DNA of 34,874 nt from Streptomyces lateritius (GTDB lineage Bacteria > Actinomycetota > Actinomycetes > Streptomycetales > Streptomycetaceae), in assembly GCF_014649715.1 (NCBI RefSeq), contig NZ_BMTO01000026.1:1-34874 (forward strand). Reading direction: 5' to 3'. The translations under genes and the position numbers were made by a program. This document shows, piece after piece, positions 1 to 8,059 of this stretch (position 1 is its first letter; every line of letters starts with the position of its first letter). The notes beneath the pieces are model-generated. The model did no database searches and was not told the DNA's origin. It saw only the letters and a program-made list of their open reading frames with translations.

Positions 1-413
1 GAAGGCGCGGACACGGCGCAGCTGCCGTACGGCCCGCAGGGACATGAGGTGTTCAGTCTTCGGTGCCATGCCGGCCCGTGTACCCCGATGTGCGCCGTCT
101 ATCGCGCGGGGACTGGTCTGCTTGCCCCGCCTGCCGTCTGGGCGTCCACGGTCCCTCGCGGGTGCGGGGTCCTCCTGCTGCGCCCGGGGGGGCGCTGACG
201 CGGGTTTTCCCGCCGTGCCTGGGGGGTGTCGGCTCGGGCTCCGGTTGCGTCTGAGGGCCGGCTGACGCTGGGCCGAGCTGGTGGTGTGGGCCGGGGTGCT
301 TGGTCGGGGTGAGTTTTAGGCAGGGTTCTTGGCGCGGGGTCTGGTGTGGTCTGCATCAGGTTGATGCAGCATGTAGTGTTGGCAGAAGCACGTGCACCCT
401 GCGGGTCATCTTG
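1..413. other. Left edge without a confident gene
   Basis: The frame that starts at base 1 on the + strand stays open until a TGA at 196-198. Its first fourteen codons are GC-rich at the third position, so it could be the 3' end of a gene that begins outside the window. The encoded peptide is not recognisable and the codon bias fades after base 45. From 200 to 413 I see only G-rich sequence without a convincing frame. Confidence 0.3.
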
Positions 414-617
414 TCATCCTGCCCATGTCCTCCAACGCATCTGAGGAGGGTCGCATTGTCCGGATTCGACAGCTTCCTGGATGGAATAGTTACCGAAATA
501 CACGCAGTCCGCATACACCGGCCGCGTGGCGTACCAGCACAGCCCGATCAGCGAGGCGAGCGCTAGGGCGGAGACCGGGTGCCTCCATGTAGGGGGCCCT
601 GAGACGGGGTGAATCAT
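414..617 (-). CDS. Small membrane-anchored or exported hypothetical protein (67 aa)
   Basis: The predicted protein has a short polar N-terminus, then one hydrophobic segment (about residues 14-32, rich in Ala/Leu/Ile), then a short polar tail with two cysteines (CVYFGNYS and SGQCDPP). This fits a single-pass membrane or secreted peptide. The ATG at 617 was chosen because it sits directly before the hydrophobic segment; another in-frame ATG lies at 629, and neither has a clear ribosome site. It is divergent from the helicase. I do not recognise a named family; the signal-like segment and C-terminal cysteines are the only support. Confidence 0.4.
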   Translation of the reverse strand: MIHPVSGPPTWRHPVSALALASLIGLCWYATRPVYADCVYFGNYSIQEAVESGQCDPPQMRWRTWAG

Positions 618-855
618 GGCGGTGAGCATACGGCCGGGTGTGAAGTGCCCCTCGCCTGGGGGCTGTCCTGTGGAGGAGACCTTGTCCTGTCGCAGAGAGG
701 CCGCTCTCTGGGGCCCGGGCTCCAGCGGCTGCGGGCAGGAGCCGAGGGCCGGTACACAACGCAGTCTGCGCATCTGGATTCTCGGCGTGCCCTCCAGCCA
801 GCCGTCCCCGTTGGCCTGGAATTCAGCGACCTTATCGATAAAGGGAAGGCAGGAA

Positions 856-3567
856 ATGTTCGGGGTTCAGCTCAGGGAACATCAGGTGGACCAGAAGGCG
901 AGTTTCCGTAGGTGGGCTGGATTTCCCGCAAGATCACCTGTCCCCCCGGAGGGGGCGCGGGGCACGATCGTGTCCGCGACCGGATCGGGTAAGACGATCA
1001 CCGCGGCCTCCTGCGCGCTCGAGTGCTTCCGAAACGGTCGGATCCTGGTGATGGTGCCGACCCTGGACCTGCTGGTGCAGACGGCCGAGGCGTGGCGTCT
1101 GGTGGGTCACCGGGCCCCGATGGTCGCGGTGTGCTCGCTCGAGAACGACCCTGTACTCGACGAGCTCGGCGTGCGCACCACCACCAACCCGATCCAGCTG
1201 GCGCTGTGGGCCGGGACGGGGCCGGTGGTCGTGTTCGCCACCTACGCCTCCCTCGTCGACCGCGAGGACCTGGACGACCCGATGGGCCAGAGGCGCGTCC
1301 GCGGGCCCCTGGAAGCCGCCCTGGCCGGCGGAGAGCGGCTCTACGGGCAGCAGATGGCAGGCTTCGACCTCGCCATCGTCGACGAAGCCCACGGCACCGC
1401 AGGCGACCTCGGCCGGCCCTGGGCCGCCATCCACGACAACCAGCGGATCCCCGCCGATTACCGGCTCTACCTCACCGCCACCCCACGCATCCTCGCCGCG
1501 CCCCAGCCGCGAAGAGGCGCGGACGGCCAGGAGGCGGAGCTCGCGACCATGGCCGATGACCCGGAGGGCACGTACGGCGCGTGGCTCGCGGAGCTCGGTC
1601 TGAGCGAGGCGATCGAGCGCGAAATCCTTGCCGGGTTCGAGATCGACGTGCTGGAAATCCGCGACCCGTCGCCGGTTCTCGGAGAGTCGGAGGAGGCCCG
1701 GCGGGGACGGCGCCTGGCCCTGCTGCAGACCGCGCTCCTGGAGCACGCAGCGGCGTACAACCTGCGTACGGTCATGACGTTCCACCAGAAGGTCGAGGAA
1801 GCCGCCGCGTTCGCGGAGAAACTCCCCGAGACGGCCGCCGAGCTGTACGTGAACGACGCCTCGGACGAGGACCTGGCGGCCGCGGACAAGCTGCCCGCGT
1901 CGTCGATCGACGCGGAGTTCTACGAGCTGGAGGCCGGCCGCCACGTCCCGCCCGACCGGGTCTGGTCGGCGTGGCTGTGCGGCGACCACCTTGTGTCCGA
2001 GCGCCGGGAGGTGCTGCGCCAGTTCGCCAACGGCATCGACGCGGCCGGACGCCGGGTCCACCGCGCCTTCCTCGCCAGCGTTCGCGTGCTCGGGGAAGGC
2101 GTCGACATCACCGGCGAGAGGGGAGTCGAGGCCGTCTGTTTCGCCGACACCCGCGGCTCCCAGGTGGAGATCGTCCAGAACATCGGCCGGGCGCTGAGGC
2201 TCAACCGCGACGGCTCCACCAAGGTCGCGCGGATCATCGTGCCGGTGTTCCTGGAGCCGAACGAGGACCCGACCGACATGGTCGCCTCCGCGAGCTTCAA
2301 GCCGCTCGTGGCCGTGCTCCAGGGCCTGCGCTCGCATGACGAACGCCTGGTCGAGCAGCTCGCCTCCCGGGCGCTCACCAGCGGCAAGCGCAAGGTCCAC
2401 GTCCGGCGGGATGAGGACGGGCGGATCGTCGGGGCCGGCGGCGCGGGCGACGGCCAGGAGGACGATGACACGCAGGCCGCCACCGAAGCCGCCCTGCTGC
2501 ACTTCTCCAGCCCACGTGATGCGGCGACCATCGCCGCGTTCCTCCGTACCCGGGTCTACCGGCCCGAGTCGCTGGTGTGGCTGGAGGGCTACCAAGCCCT
2601 GCTCCGCTGGCGCAGGGAGAACGAGATCACCGGCCTCTACGCCATCCCCTACGACGTCGAAGTCGAGGTCGGCGTCACCAAGGACTTCCCCCTTGGCCGC
2701 TGGGTGCACCAGCAGAGGAAGGCGCTGCGGGCCGGAGAGCTCGAGGAACGGCGCAAGACCCTGCTCGACGCACCAGAAGCCGGCATGGTCTGGGAACCCG
2801 GCGAAGAAGCATGGGAGAACAAACTCGCCGCGCTGCGGTCCTACCATCGGGCCACCGGACACCTCGCACCGCGGCAGGACGCCATGTGGGGCGAAAGCGA
2901 GACCGAGGGCCTGGTACCCATCGGGCAACACATGGCCAACCTCCGCCGCAAACACGGCCTCGGCAAAGACCCGAAGCGGGCCGCCATGCGCGCGCAGCAA
3001 CTGACCGCGATCGACCCCGACTGGAACTGCCCCTGGCCACTCAACTGGCAACGCCACTACCGCCACCTCGCCGACCTCGCCACCGACGAGGCCGGCGGAA
3101 TGCTGCCCGACATCGCACCCGGGGTGCTGTTCGAAGGCGACGACATCGGACGATGGCTCCAACAGCAGCGCAAGCCAGGCACCTGGAAGCAGCTGTCCAC
3201 CGAACAGCAGCGGCGGCTGTCCAAGCTGGGCGTGACGCCCGTTGAGAGGCCCATCCCCGCCCCGGCAGCCAAAGGTGCCGGAAAGGCGTCGGGGAAAGCA
3301 GCAGCGGCATTCCAACGAGGACTGACCACCCTCACGCAGTGGGTGGAACGCGAAGGCGCAGACCGGCCGGTACCCCGCGGACACGGTGAGCCGATCGCAG
3401 TCGACGGCGAAACAGAACCGGTCGTCGTGAAGCTGGGCGTATGGATCTCCAACACCAAAACCCGCCGCGACAAGCTTGACGCCGATCAGCTCGCCGCGCT
3501 CGCGGCGCTGGGCATGGAATGGGCGAAGCCGGTGACGATCCCCCAGGCCGCCCCGGACAGCCCCTGA
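856..3567 (+). CDS. DEAD/DEAH-box helicase with C-terminal helicase-associated (HA) repeats, 903 aa
   Basis: A superfamily 2 ATP-dependent nucleic-acid helicase. Visible motifs are Walker A ATGSGKT (residues 41-47), Walker B DEAH (176-179), motif III TATP (207-210) and motif VI QNIGRALR (441-448), which together give two complete RecA-like lobes. From about residue 590 onward there are several Trp-rich HA modules (GRWVHQQR, GRWLQQQR, LGVWISN patterns), thought to bind nucleic acid in this family. The start at 856 is preferred over an in-frame ATG at 616 because GGAAGG lies just upstream and the protein then begins with a sensible helicase N-terminus (VQLREHQ). The role is unproven: such helicases are common in Streptomyces accessory DNA. 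It stands alone on its strand and is followed by a broken copy of its own last module. Confidence 0.9.
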   Translation: MFGVQLREHQVDQKASFRRWAGFPARSPVPPEGARGTIVSATGSGKTITAASCALECFRNGRILVMVPTLDLLVQTAEAWRLVGHRAPMVAVCSLENDPVLDELGVRTTTNPIQLALWAGTGPVVVFATYASLVDREDLDDPMGQRRVRGPLEAALAGGERLYGQQMAGFDLAIVDEAHGTAGDLGRPWAAIHDNQRIPADYRLYLTATPRILAAPQPRRGADGQEAELATMADDPEGTYGAWLAELGLSEAIEREILAGFEIDVLEIRDPSPVLGESEEARRGRRLALLQTALLEHAAAYNLRTVMTFHQKVEEAAAFAEKLPETAAELYVNDASDEDLAAADKLPASSIDAEFYELEAGRHVPPDRVWSAWLCGDHLVSERREVLRQFANGIDAAGRRVHRAFLASVRVLGEGVDITGERGVEAVCFADTRGSQVEIVQNIGRALRLNRDGSTKVARIIVPVFLEPNEDPTDMVASASFKPLVAVLQGLRSHDERLVEQLASRALTSGKRKVHVRRDEDGRIVGAGGAGDGQEDDDTQAATEAALLHFSSPRDAATIAAFLRTRVYRPESLVWLEGYQALLRWRRENEITGLYAIPYDVEVEVGVTKDFPLGRWVHQQRKALRAGELEERRKTLLDAPEAGMVWEPGEEAWENKLAALRSYHRATGHLAPRQDAMWGESETEGLVPIGQHMANLRRKHGLGKDPKRAAMRAQQLTAIDPDWNCPWPLNWQRHYRHLADLATDEAGGMLPDIAPGVLFEGDDIGRWLQQQRKPGTWKQLSTEQQRRLSKLGVTPVERPIPAPAAKGAGKASGKAAAAFQRGLTTLTQWVEREGADRPVPRGHGEPIAVDGETEPVVVKLGVWISNTKTRRDKLDADQLAALAALGMEWAKPVTIPQAAPDSP

Positions 3568-3802
3568 CCGCCGTCTTACGCCGCGACCGGACCCCGGGCC
3601 TCTTGTGGAGGGACGGGATCCGATGCTGTGGCCTGCGATGTGCCGCCTACATGCCAGTGAGCCGCCTGGGGATGTACCGCGTCATGTCAGCCACCAGAAC
3701 ACAAAGCACCGCCTCGTGTCAGCGACCGACCCTCGCCATAGGCCAGAGAACTGCGAGAACATGCCGCTCCTGACCAGCCGTCACTGCCGTGCACTCACTG
3801 CC

Positions 3803-4162
3803 ATGAAGCCGACACATCGCACGCAGCTTCTCCCCGGGCAGCAGGAACGGCTGTCGAAGCTGGGCGTACAACCCGACCAAGCCCCGGCACCCACCCCAGC
3901 CACCGCTCGTACGGCGGAGGGCCCGAGCAAGGCACAGCAGGCATTCCAACGAGGCCTGGCGGCCCTCACGCAGTGGGTCGAACGGGAAGGCGCCCACCGG
4001 CAGGTGCCGAGGGGGCACGCCGAGGCGATCGCGGTCGACGGCCAGGACGAGCCGGTGGCCGTGAAGCTGGGCGTATGGATCTCCAACACCAAAACCCGAC
4101 GCCACAAACTCACCGCCGAACAGCTCGCCGCACTACGGGAACTCGGCATGCAGTGGGCGTAG
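3803..4162 (+). pseudogene. Remnant of a second HA-domain helicase (C-terminal module only)
   Basis: From about 3826 to the TAG at 4160-4162 the frame matches the last ~110 residues of the helicase upstream (QQERLSKLGV, LTQWVEREGA, VKLGVWISNTKTRR). There are no helicase motifs, so only the DNA-binding-like tail survives. The proteins differ at many positions (for example EQLAALRELG against DQLAALAALG), so this is probably the end of a diverged paralogue and not a fresh tandem duplication. The DNA is nevertheless identical over 38 bases (3427-3464 and 4061-4098), which hints at recombination between the copies. An in-frame ATG at 3803 could still give a 119-aa protein; expression is uncertain. 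Confidence 0.65.
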
Positions 4163-4201
4163 GTACGGTCTCTCCCCTGCGGTTCCTGCGGCTGCGTGAC
4201 G

Positions 4202-5485
4202 TCAGCTGAGGCGTCTGTCGACTGCTTCGCGCCACGCAGTGAACTCGGCGAACCACAGGTCCGGTACCTGCTGGGGATTCTGCAAGTAGGCGTTGGCCCG
4301 CGACCATCCACCGATCCTGCGAAGGCCGGGTTCGCCCAGGGTCAGGAGGGCGGTGCGCGGGTAGCGTGCCACGCGCTGGGCGAGACGGGTCTTGATGAAC
4401 ACGAGAAGCGCGTCTGCCGCTGCGAGAGCCGTTTCGGTTTCCTGGTGTGTCGGGCGGTAGCCGCGGTGGACGACCCGATTGCGCAGTGCGGCCACGGCGT
4501 GTGCCCAGTCGTGGATGGGGCCTGGGCGTGTGCTGTCCCATGTCCCGCCGAGCCGGGGTGCGTACTCGGTCTTCACGCGGGTGGCCAGACCGCCGCCCCG
4601 GGAGAAGTCGAACACGGCCGCGGCCTCGTCGACGGACGGAGTGTCCAGTTGTTCTTCCCAGAGCATCAGGGCCAGGGTGCTGGTGAGGACGATCTCGGCG
4701 AACATGGCGGCCTGGACGACAGCGTTGCGGTAGTCGCCTTCACGGCGGAAAGCGCGGCGAGCTTCGGTGGAGCGTTCCATCGCCAGCTCCATGGGTGATC
4801 CGTCCCAGAAGCGGTGGAGATGCGCGTTGAGACGGGTCATCTCGTCATCGTCGAGGACCGACCCGAGCGGGCCGGGCGGGGGCGTCAGAGGCATCACGCC
4901 CATCCAGCCGTCGGCATAGCTGCCGGTCAGGGACCTGGCGAGCCAGAGAGCTACCGCTATCTGTTCCGGAGCGGCCACCGGGTGGCTGTGAGGCAGGACC
5001 AGCTTGGCCATGGAGGAGACGTCGGTCAGCACCTCGAAGCAGCGGATGAACGCCTCGTGGAGGGCTTCCTCCTGTGGTTCCAAACGGTCGGCGCTCTGGA
5101 TGGTGACCATCTCCACTACGGTGCGGTATGCCTCGACCGTCCCGTCGACAAAGTCCTCCTCCGGCAGCGGCTTACCTGTGATCTCAGCACAGACCTGGGT
5201 CAGCGCTTTCAGGTGCATAGGCCCGGCATTCTGTCGTTCCTTGAGCTGACGGAACTTCAGCGATACGAACGGCCTGCCCTGCGCGACGGGAGACACTGCA
5301 GGGCCGTCTTGCGAGACAACCATCTCTGCAGCTTCGAGCCCGTCGACTGCGCCTGGCAGCGTCTTGGTGATCACTGCCCCGTGCGGCAGCGCGCACGGGA
5401 AGGGCAGAGCCACCAGAAAGGTGAGCAGCAACGGGCCAGGTGCGGACTGGGCTTCACCAGGGTCGGGCGCGTCGGACTCGTTCAT
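4202..5485 (-). CDS. Hypothetical protein with C-terminal HEPN-like RNxxxH motif (427 aa)
   Basis: The protein has a poorly conserved-looking N-terminus (residues 1-70), a mixed middle part, and an alpha-helical C-terminal half. There, LRNRVVHRGY (R335, H340) matches the Rx4-6H signature of HEPN domains, found in RNases and in many defence and toxin proteins. The helices before it (residues about 250-285) and the helix after it (about 350-370) fit the four-helix HEPN layout. It converges with the helicase remnant, leaving only 39 bp between the stops. The ATG at 5485 has a weak purine-rich site. No nuclease activity can be claimed: the motif also occurs in non-catalytic HEPN proteins. The overall family is not recognised. 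Confidence 0.65.
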   Translation of the reverse strand: MNESDAPDPGEAQSAPGPLLLTFLVALPFPCALPHGAVITKTLPGAVDGLEAAEMVVSQDGPAVSPVAQGRPFVSLKFRQLKERQNAGPMHLKALTQVCAEITGKPLPEEDFVDGTVEAYRTVVEMVTIQSADRLEPQEEALHEAFIRCFEVLTDVSSMAKLVLPHSHPVAAPEQIAVALWLARSLTGSYADGWMGVMPLTPPPGPLGSVLDDDEMTRLNAHLHRFWDGSPMELAMERSTEARRAFRREGDYRNAVVQAAMFAEIVLTSTLALMLWEEQLDTPSVDEAAAVFDFSRGGGLATRVKTEYAPRLGGTWDSTRPGPIHDWAHAVAALRNRVVHRGYRPTHQETETALAAADALLVFIKTRLAQRVARYPRTALLTLGEPGLRRIGGWSRANAYLQNPQQVPDLWFAEFTAWREAVDRRLS

Positions 5486-5606
5486 CGGGAAAGCCTAGAT
5501 GCGGACGTGCTGGGCGTCGACTGGCCCCTGATGAGCAGCTGGACGCTGTCGGCGCGCAGCGGTCCCCGCCGGCGGGTGGTGGCCGCCAGGCTGGTCGCCT
5601 GCAGGG

Positions 5607-5810
5607 TCAAAGAGCCCGGACTTTGTCGGCCTGGGGACCGCGCTGCCCCTGGGTGATCTCGAACTCGACCCGCTGGTTCTCCTCCAGGTTTCGGAAACCG
5701 GATCCCTGGATCGCGCTGAAGTGCACGAAGACGTCCGCACCGCCCTCGTCCGGGGAGATGAACCCGAATCCCTTCTCCCCGTTGAACCACTTCACAGTGC
5801 CCTGAGCCAT
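5607..5810 (-). CDS. Cold-shock domain protein (CspA family, 67 aa)
   Basis: A single cold-shock domain, an OB-fold that binds single-stranded RNA/DNA and acts as an RNA chaperone. The protein opens with MAQGTVKWFN; RNP1 is KGFGFI and RNP2 is VFVHF, both intact, followed by the usual acidic-to-glycine-rich C-terminus (TQGQRGPQA). The length of 67 residues is typical for Streptomyces Csp proteins. The ATG at 5810 gives the canonical N-terminus. It is on the same strand as the HEPN-like gene and lies upstream of it, 121 bp away. A second cold-shock gene is at 22714-22917. Confidence 0.95.
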   Translation of the reverse strand: MAQGTVKWFNGEKGFGFISPDEGGADVFVHFSAIQGSGFRNLEENQRVEFEITQGQRGPQADKVRAL

Positions 5811-6537
5811 GCCTGCCCCTTGTTCCTTAGAGTCGGGAACGTGGTCCGTGCCCGACTGCAGCCACATCCTCCCCACGCGGCAGCGGGTGAAACGGGCGCA
5901 ACTGCTGATGCGGGGGCGGGATGATGGCGGGCCTCGACCTAGCCGCCTGGCTGCCCGCCCTGATACACCCAGCCACGCGCCGCCGGAGAGAGCACACCAG
6001 CCCGTGCACAGGGTCTTGGCGGGGCCGCAGGTGTGCGTTCCCGCCCTGGGTCGCCGCGCGGAGCGACGCAAGCCGCAATCGCCACCCCTCCCGGCCGTAG
6101 GAACGGTCGATCACCCGCACCTCGTCCCGGCGCCTGGCGACGCGCCCGAAGGGCCGCGCCGGGCATCAGCCGGAGCGACCGGCCCGGCGCCGTGCAGCTC
6201 AGCGACACTCGACCGCAGGGACGCCCACAGCCTCGCGTCGTTCGGCTCGGCTCGGGCACCGCCCAGCGGGTGCCTAAACACTCCGCGGGCGCAGCGGGGC
6301 CGTCTGGTCCGCTTGGGGGCCCGTGTGCGGCACGGTGACAGCCATGCGCCGCTGGCCCCTGCGCCTGTTCCTCTCATGTCCCGGATCGGACGGGGCTGGG
6401 GCCATAGCCGGCTACGCGCGATCTGAGGAGGGAGCCGGTCCCGGCGTCTTGGGCGGACAGACCTAGAAGGATCGATCCTGCTCATGGGGCCAGCGGGATA
6501 CGCCCGCTAACCCCTCGCGCGGGGTACTTCACCCCTT
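5811..6537. other. Intergenic stretch between cold-shock gene and lectin
   Basis: About 730 bp with open frames on both strands but no recognisable protein and no ribosome site linked to a good start. It must contain the promoter and leader of the cold-shock gene. The segment 6110-6300 has long accidental frames on the minus strand that look like decayed coding DNA, but I cannot name a source. Confidence 0.4.
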
Positions 6538-6564
6538 TAAGTGGTCTATGTGAACGACCACTTA
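6538..6564. promoter_or_regulatory. Perfect 9-bp inverted repeat, probable operator of the lectin gene
   Basis: TAAGTGGTC (6538-6546) and GACCACTTA (6556-6564) are exact reverse complements separated by nine bases. The repeat overlaps the proposed -35 box and lies 64 bp before the GTG start. The TGGTC/GACCA half-sites resemble those bound by HutC/DasR-type GntR regulators, whose known site is more compact; that link is only a suggestion. Confidence 0.5.
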
Positions 6565-6590
6565 CCGACTGTAGTCGCTCCAGCTATCAA
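6562..6590 (+). promoter_or_regulatory. Putative promoter of the secreted lectin gene
   Basis: TTACCG (6562-6567) and TATCAA (6585-6590) are 17 bp apart, near the vegetative Streptomyces consensus. Transcription would start about 30 nt before the GTG at 6628. The -35 box overlaps the right arm of the inverted repeat, so a bound regulator would block it. Confidence 0.4.
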
Positions 6591-6627
6591 TGGTGACTGT
6601 CAGTTCATGCCGTTCTCTGGAGGCACC

Positions 6628-7140
6628 GTGAAGTTCCCCCGCCTGGCCGTGACCGCGACTGCCGTCGTCTCTGCCGGCCTGTTCGCCTGGGCGCAGGCGC
6701 CCACCGCGTCCGCAGCGACGTTCACCGCCGAGCTGGTGGCCCGCCACAGTCAGAAGTGCGTGACGATCCAGTCCTCGAGCACCGCCAACGACGCTGCTGT
6801 GATCCAGTTCGACTGCGTGCCCGGCGGCCAGTCCAACCAGCAGTGGAAGCTGGTGGCCACCAGCGCCGGCTACTACAGCATCAGCGCCATGAACAGCGGC
6901 AGGTGCATGACCGTCAAGGACGCGAGCGTCCAGGACTACGCCCAGGTCATCCAGTACGGCTGCGGGAACAACACCAACCAGCAATGGCGGCTCGTCCAGA
7001 AGGACAACGGGTACTTCTCCATCGAGGCCCGGCACAGCGGCAAATGCCTGACCGTCACCAGCGCGAGCAACGACAACGACACCGCGCTGATCCAGTACGA
7101 CTGCGTAGAAGGCACCAACCAGCACTTCCGCCTCGGCTGA
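6628..7140 (+). CDS. Secreted ricin-type beta-trefoil lectin (170 aa)
   Basis: A signal peptide (residues 1-30: VKFPRL, a hydrophobic core, then Ala-rich TASAA) is followed by one RICIN domain of three repeats. Each repeat ends in a QxW-like motif: QQW at 71-73, QQW at 118-120 and QHF at 165-167. Each repeat also carries the cysteine pair typical of the fold (KC...DC, RC...GC, KC...DC). There is no catalytic domain, so it is a stand-alone sugar-binding protein acting outside the cell, perhaps on polysaccharides. The GTG at 6628 was chosen because GGAGG lies five bases upstream, while the earlier in-frame starts have no such site. It is monocistronic, with an operator-like repeat before it and a hairpin after it. 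The ligand is unknown. Confidence 0.9.
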   Translation: MKFPRLAVTATAVVSAGLFAWAQAPTASAATFTAELVARHSQKCVTIQSSSTANDAAVIQFDCVPGGQSNQQWKLVATSAGYYSISAMNSGRCMTVKDASVQDYAQVIQYGCGNNTNQQWRLVQKDNGYFSIEARHSGKCLTVTSASNDNDTALIQYDCVEGTNQHFRLG

Positions 7141-7151
7141 GGCACTATCCA

Positions 7152-7177
7152 GGACGGCCCAAAACCCTGGGCCGCCC
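7152..7177 (+). terminator. Hairpin terminator after the lectin gene
   Basis: Stem GGACGGCCCA (7152-7161) pairs with TGGGCCGCCC (7168-7177) with one mismatch and a six-base loop, 11 bp after the lectin stop. There is no U-tract, as is usual in streptomycetes. Confidence 0.6.
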
Positions 7178-8030
7178 CGGCGCTGGGAGAAGGGACATCA
7201 CGCGTCGCACATCGTCCGTGGTGTCCTTCTCCACACAGGTCACAAGCCGCCGGGCACGCCGGGGAGCTGAAAAGAAGTAGGCGCCGTCATGCCGGGGCCG
7301 CAGCTGCCTCATGCCGCGGGAAGTGCGGCCGGCCACCCGGACCTCCTCGGACCACAGACGACTCACCGCCTCTCGCCGCCCGAACTGCTGACAATGTCCA
7401 CCCCGCCCCCACCGGGGCCCGCGAGCCTCCTCCTCCGAGGTGCCGGCATCCCACAAGCAACCCACCGAACCGCGCCCCGCACGGCCGGGCACCGGGCCAG
7501 CGCTGCCCCTCTCCCGCCTGCCCGAGCCCGCCCCACCACCGCGGCCGACACCGTTCCCCAGGCGGACCGGGCAGCCGGCGCCCACCGACCAGCCCCCGCA
7601 GTCGCGGATACGACGGTCGCAAGAGTCCGCGGGCAACTGCCGTATCAGCCCATCAACGTCCCCGCGGGCGAAGAGTTACCGGCAGGACGTCGCCCGCACC
7701 ACGCAGGCGGTCAGCCACGGCGGCTGCCAGGCCCCGCACCGGCCCGCAGCGAAGGGGCGACCGCAGACCGGACACCGCACTGCCCCGGCCGTCACAGCCA
7801 AGCTGGTCGTGGTGTCCCTGGTCGACGTGACGCCCGCCCCCACGGTCACCGCCGTCAGCCCCAACTCCGGGCCGACCACCGGTGCCACCGTCGTCACGGT
7901 CACCGGCTCCGACTTCACGGCCGCGACCGCGACCGCCGAGGAGACCCGGCTCGCCGGGCGCGTGGACGAGGATGGGCGTGCGCTGGCGCGCTTGTGCCGG
8001 TTGAGCTGGCGCTTTCACGCCGTTTCCGCT
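7178..8030. other. Long intergenic region with decayed coding sequence
   Basis: There is no intact gene here. Apart from the IPT/TIG fragment near its right end, the stretch has C-rich open frames on the + strand without recognisable content. It probably represents debris of a larger extracellular protein gene. Confidence 0.45.
7791..7935 (+). pseudogene. Fragment of an IPT/TIG-domain protein
   Basis: One frame encodes PTVTAVSPNSGPTTGATVV followed by TVTGSDFTAATA, a clear N-terminal half of an IPT/TIG immunoglobulin-like domain (pattern P-x-SGPxxGGTxVxxxGxxF). In bacteria these domains occur in tandem in large secreted or surface proteins. Here only about 35 residues remain: the frame has no proper start and runs into unrelated sequence just before the terpene synthase. 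It is therefore a relic, perhaps left by a deletion. Confidence 0.6.
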
Positions 8031-8059
8031 TTGACTGCGGCCTGACAAGATCAAAGGAT
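8031..8059 (+). promoter_or_regulatory. Promoter-like element overlapping the terpene synthase start
   Basis: TTGACT (8031-8036) and AAGGAT (8054-8059) are separated by exactly 17 bp. The -10 box overlaps the ATG at 8058, so if it is used, transcripts would begin inside the annotated gene and translation would start further in (for example at GTG 8103). It may be a chance match. Confidence 0.35.

Noticed and set aside
616..855. N-terminal extension of the helicase by 80 residues
   Set aside because: The extension is not helicase-like and has no ribosome site, whereas GGAAGG precedes the ATG at 856.
934..3384. Open frame of 816 codons on the minus strand opposite the helicase
   Set aside because: It mirrors a gene with clear helicase motifs. 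Such long antisense frames arise from high GC at third positions, and the product shows no domain.
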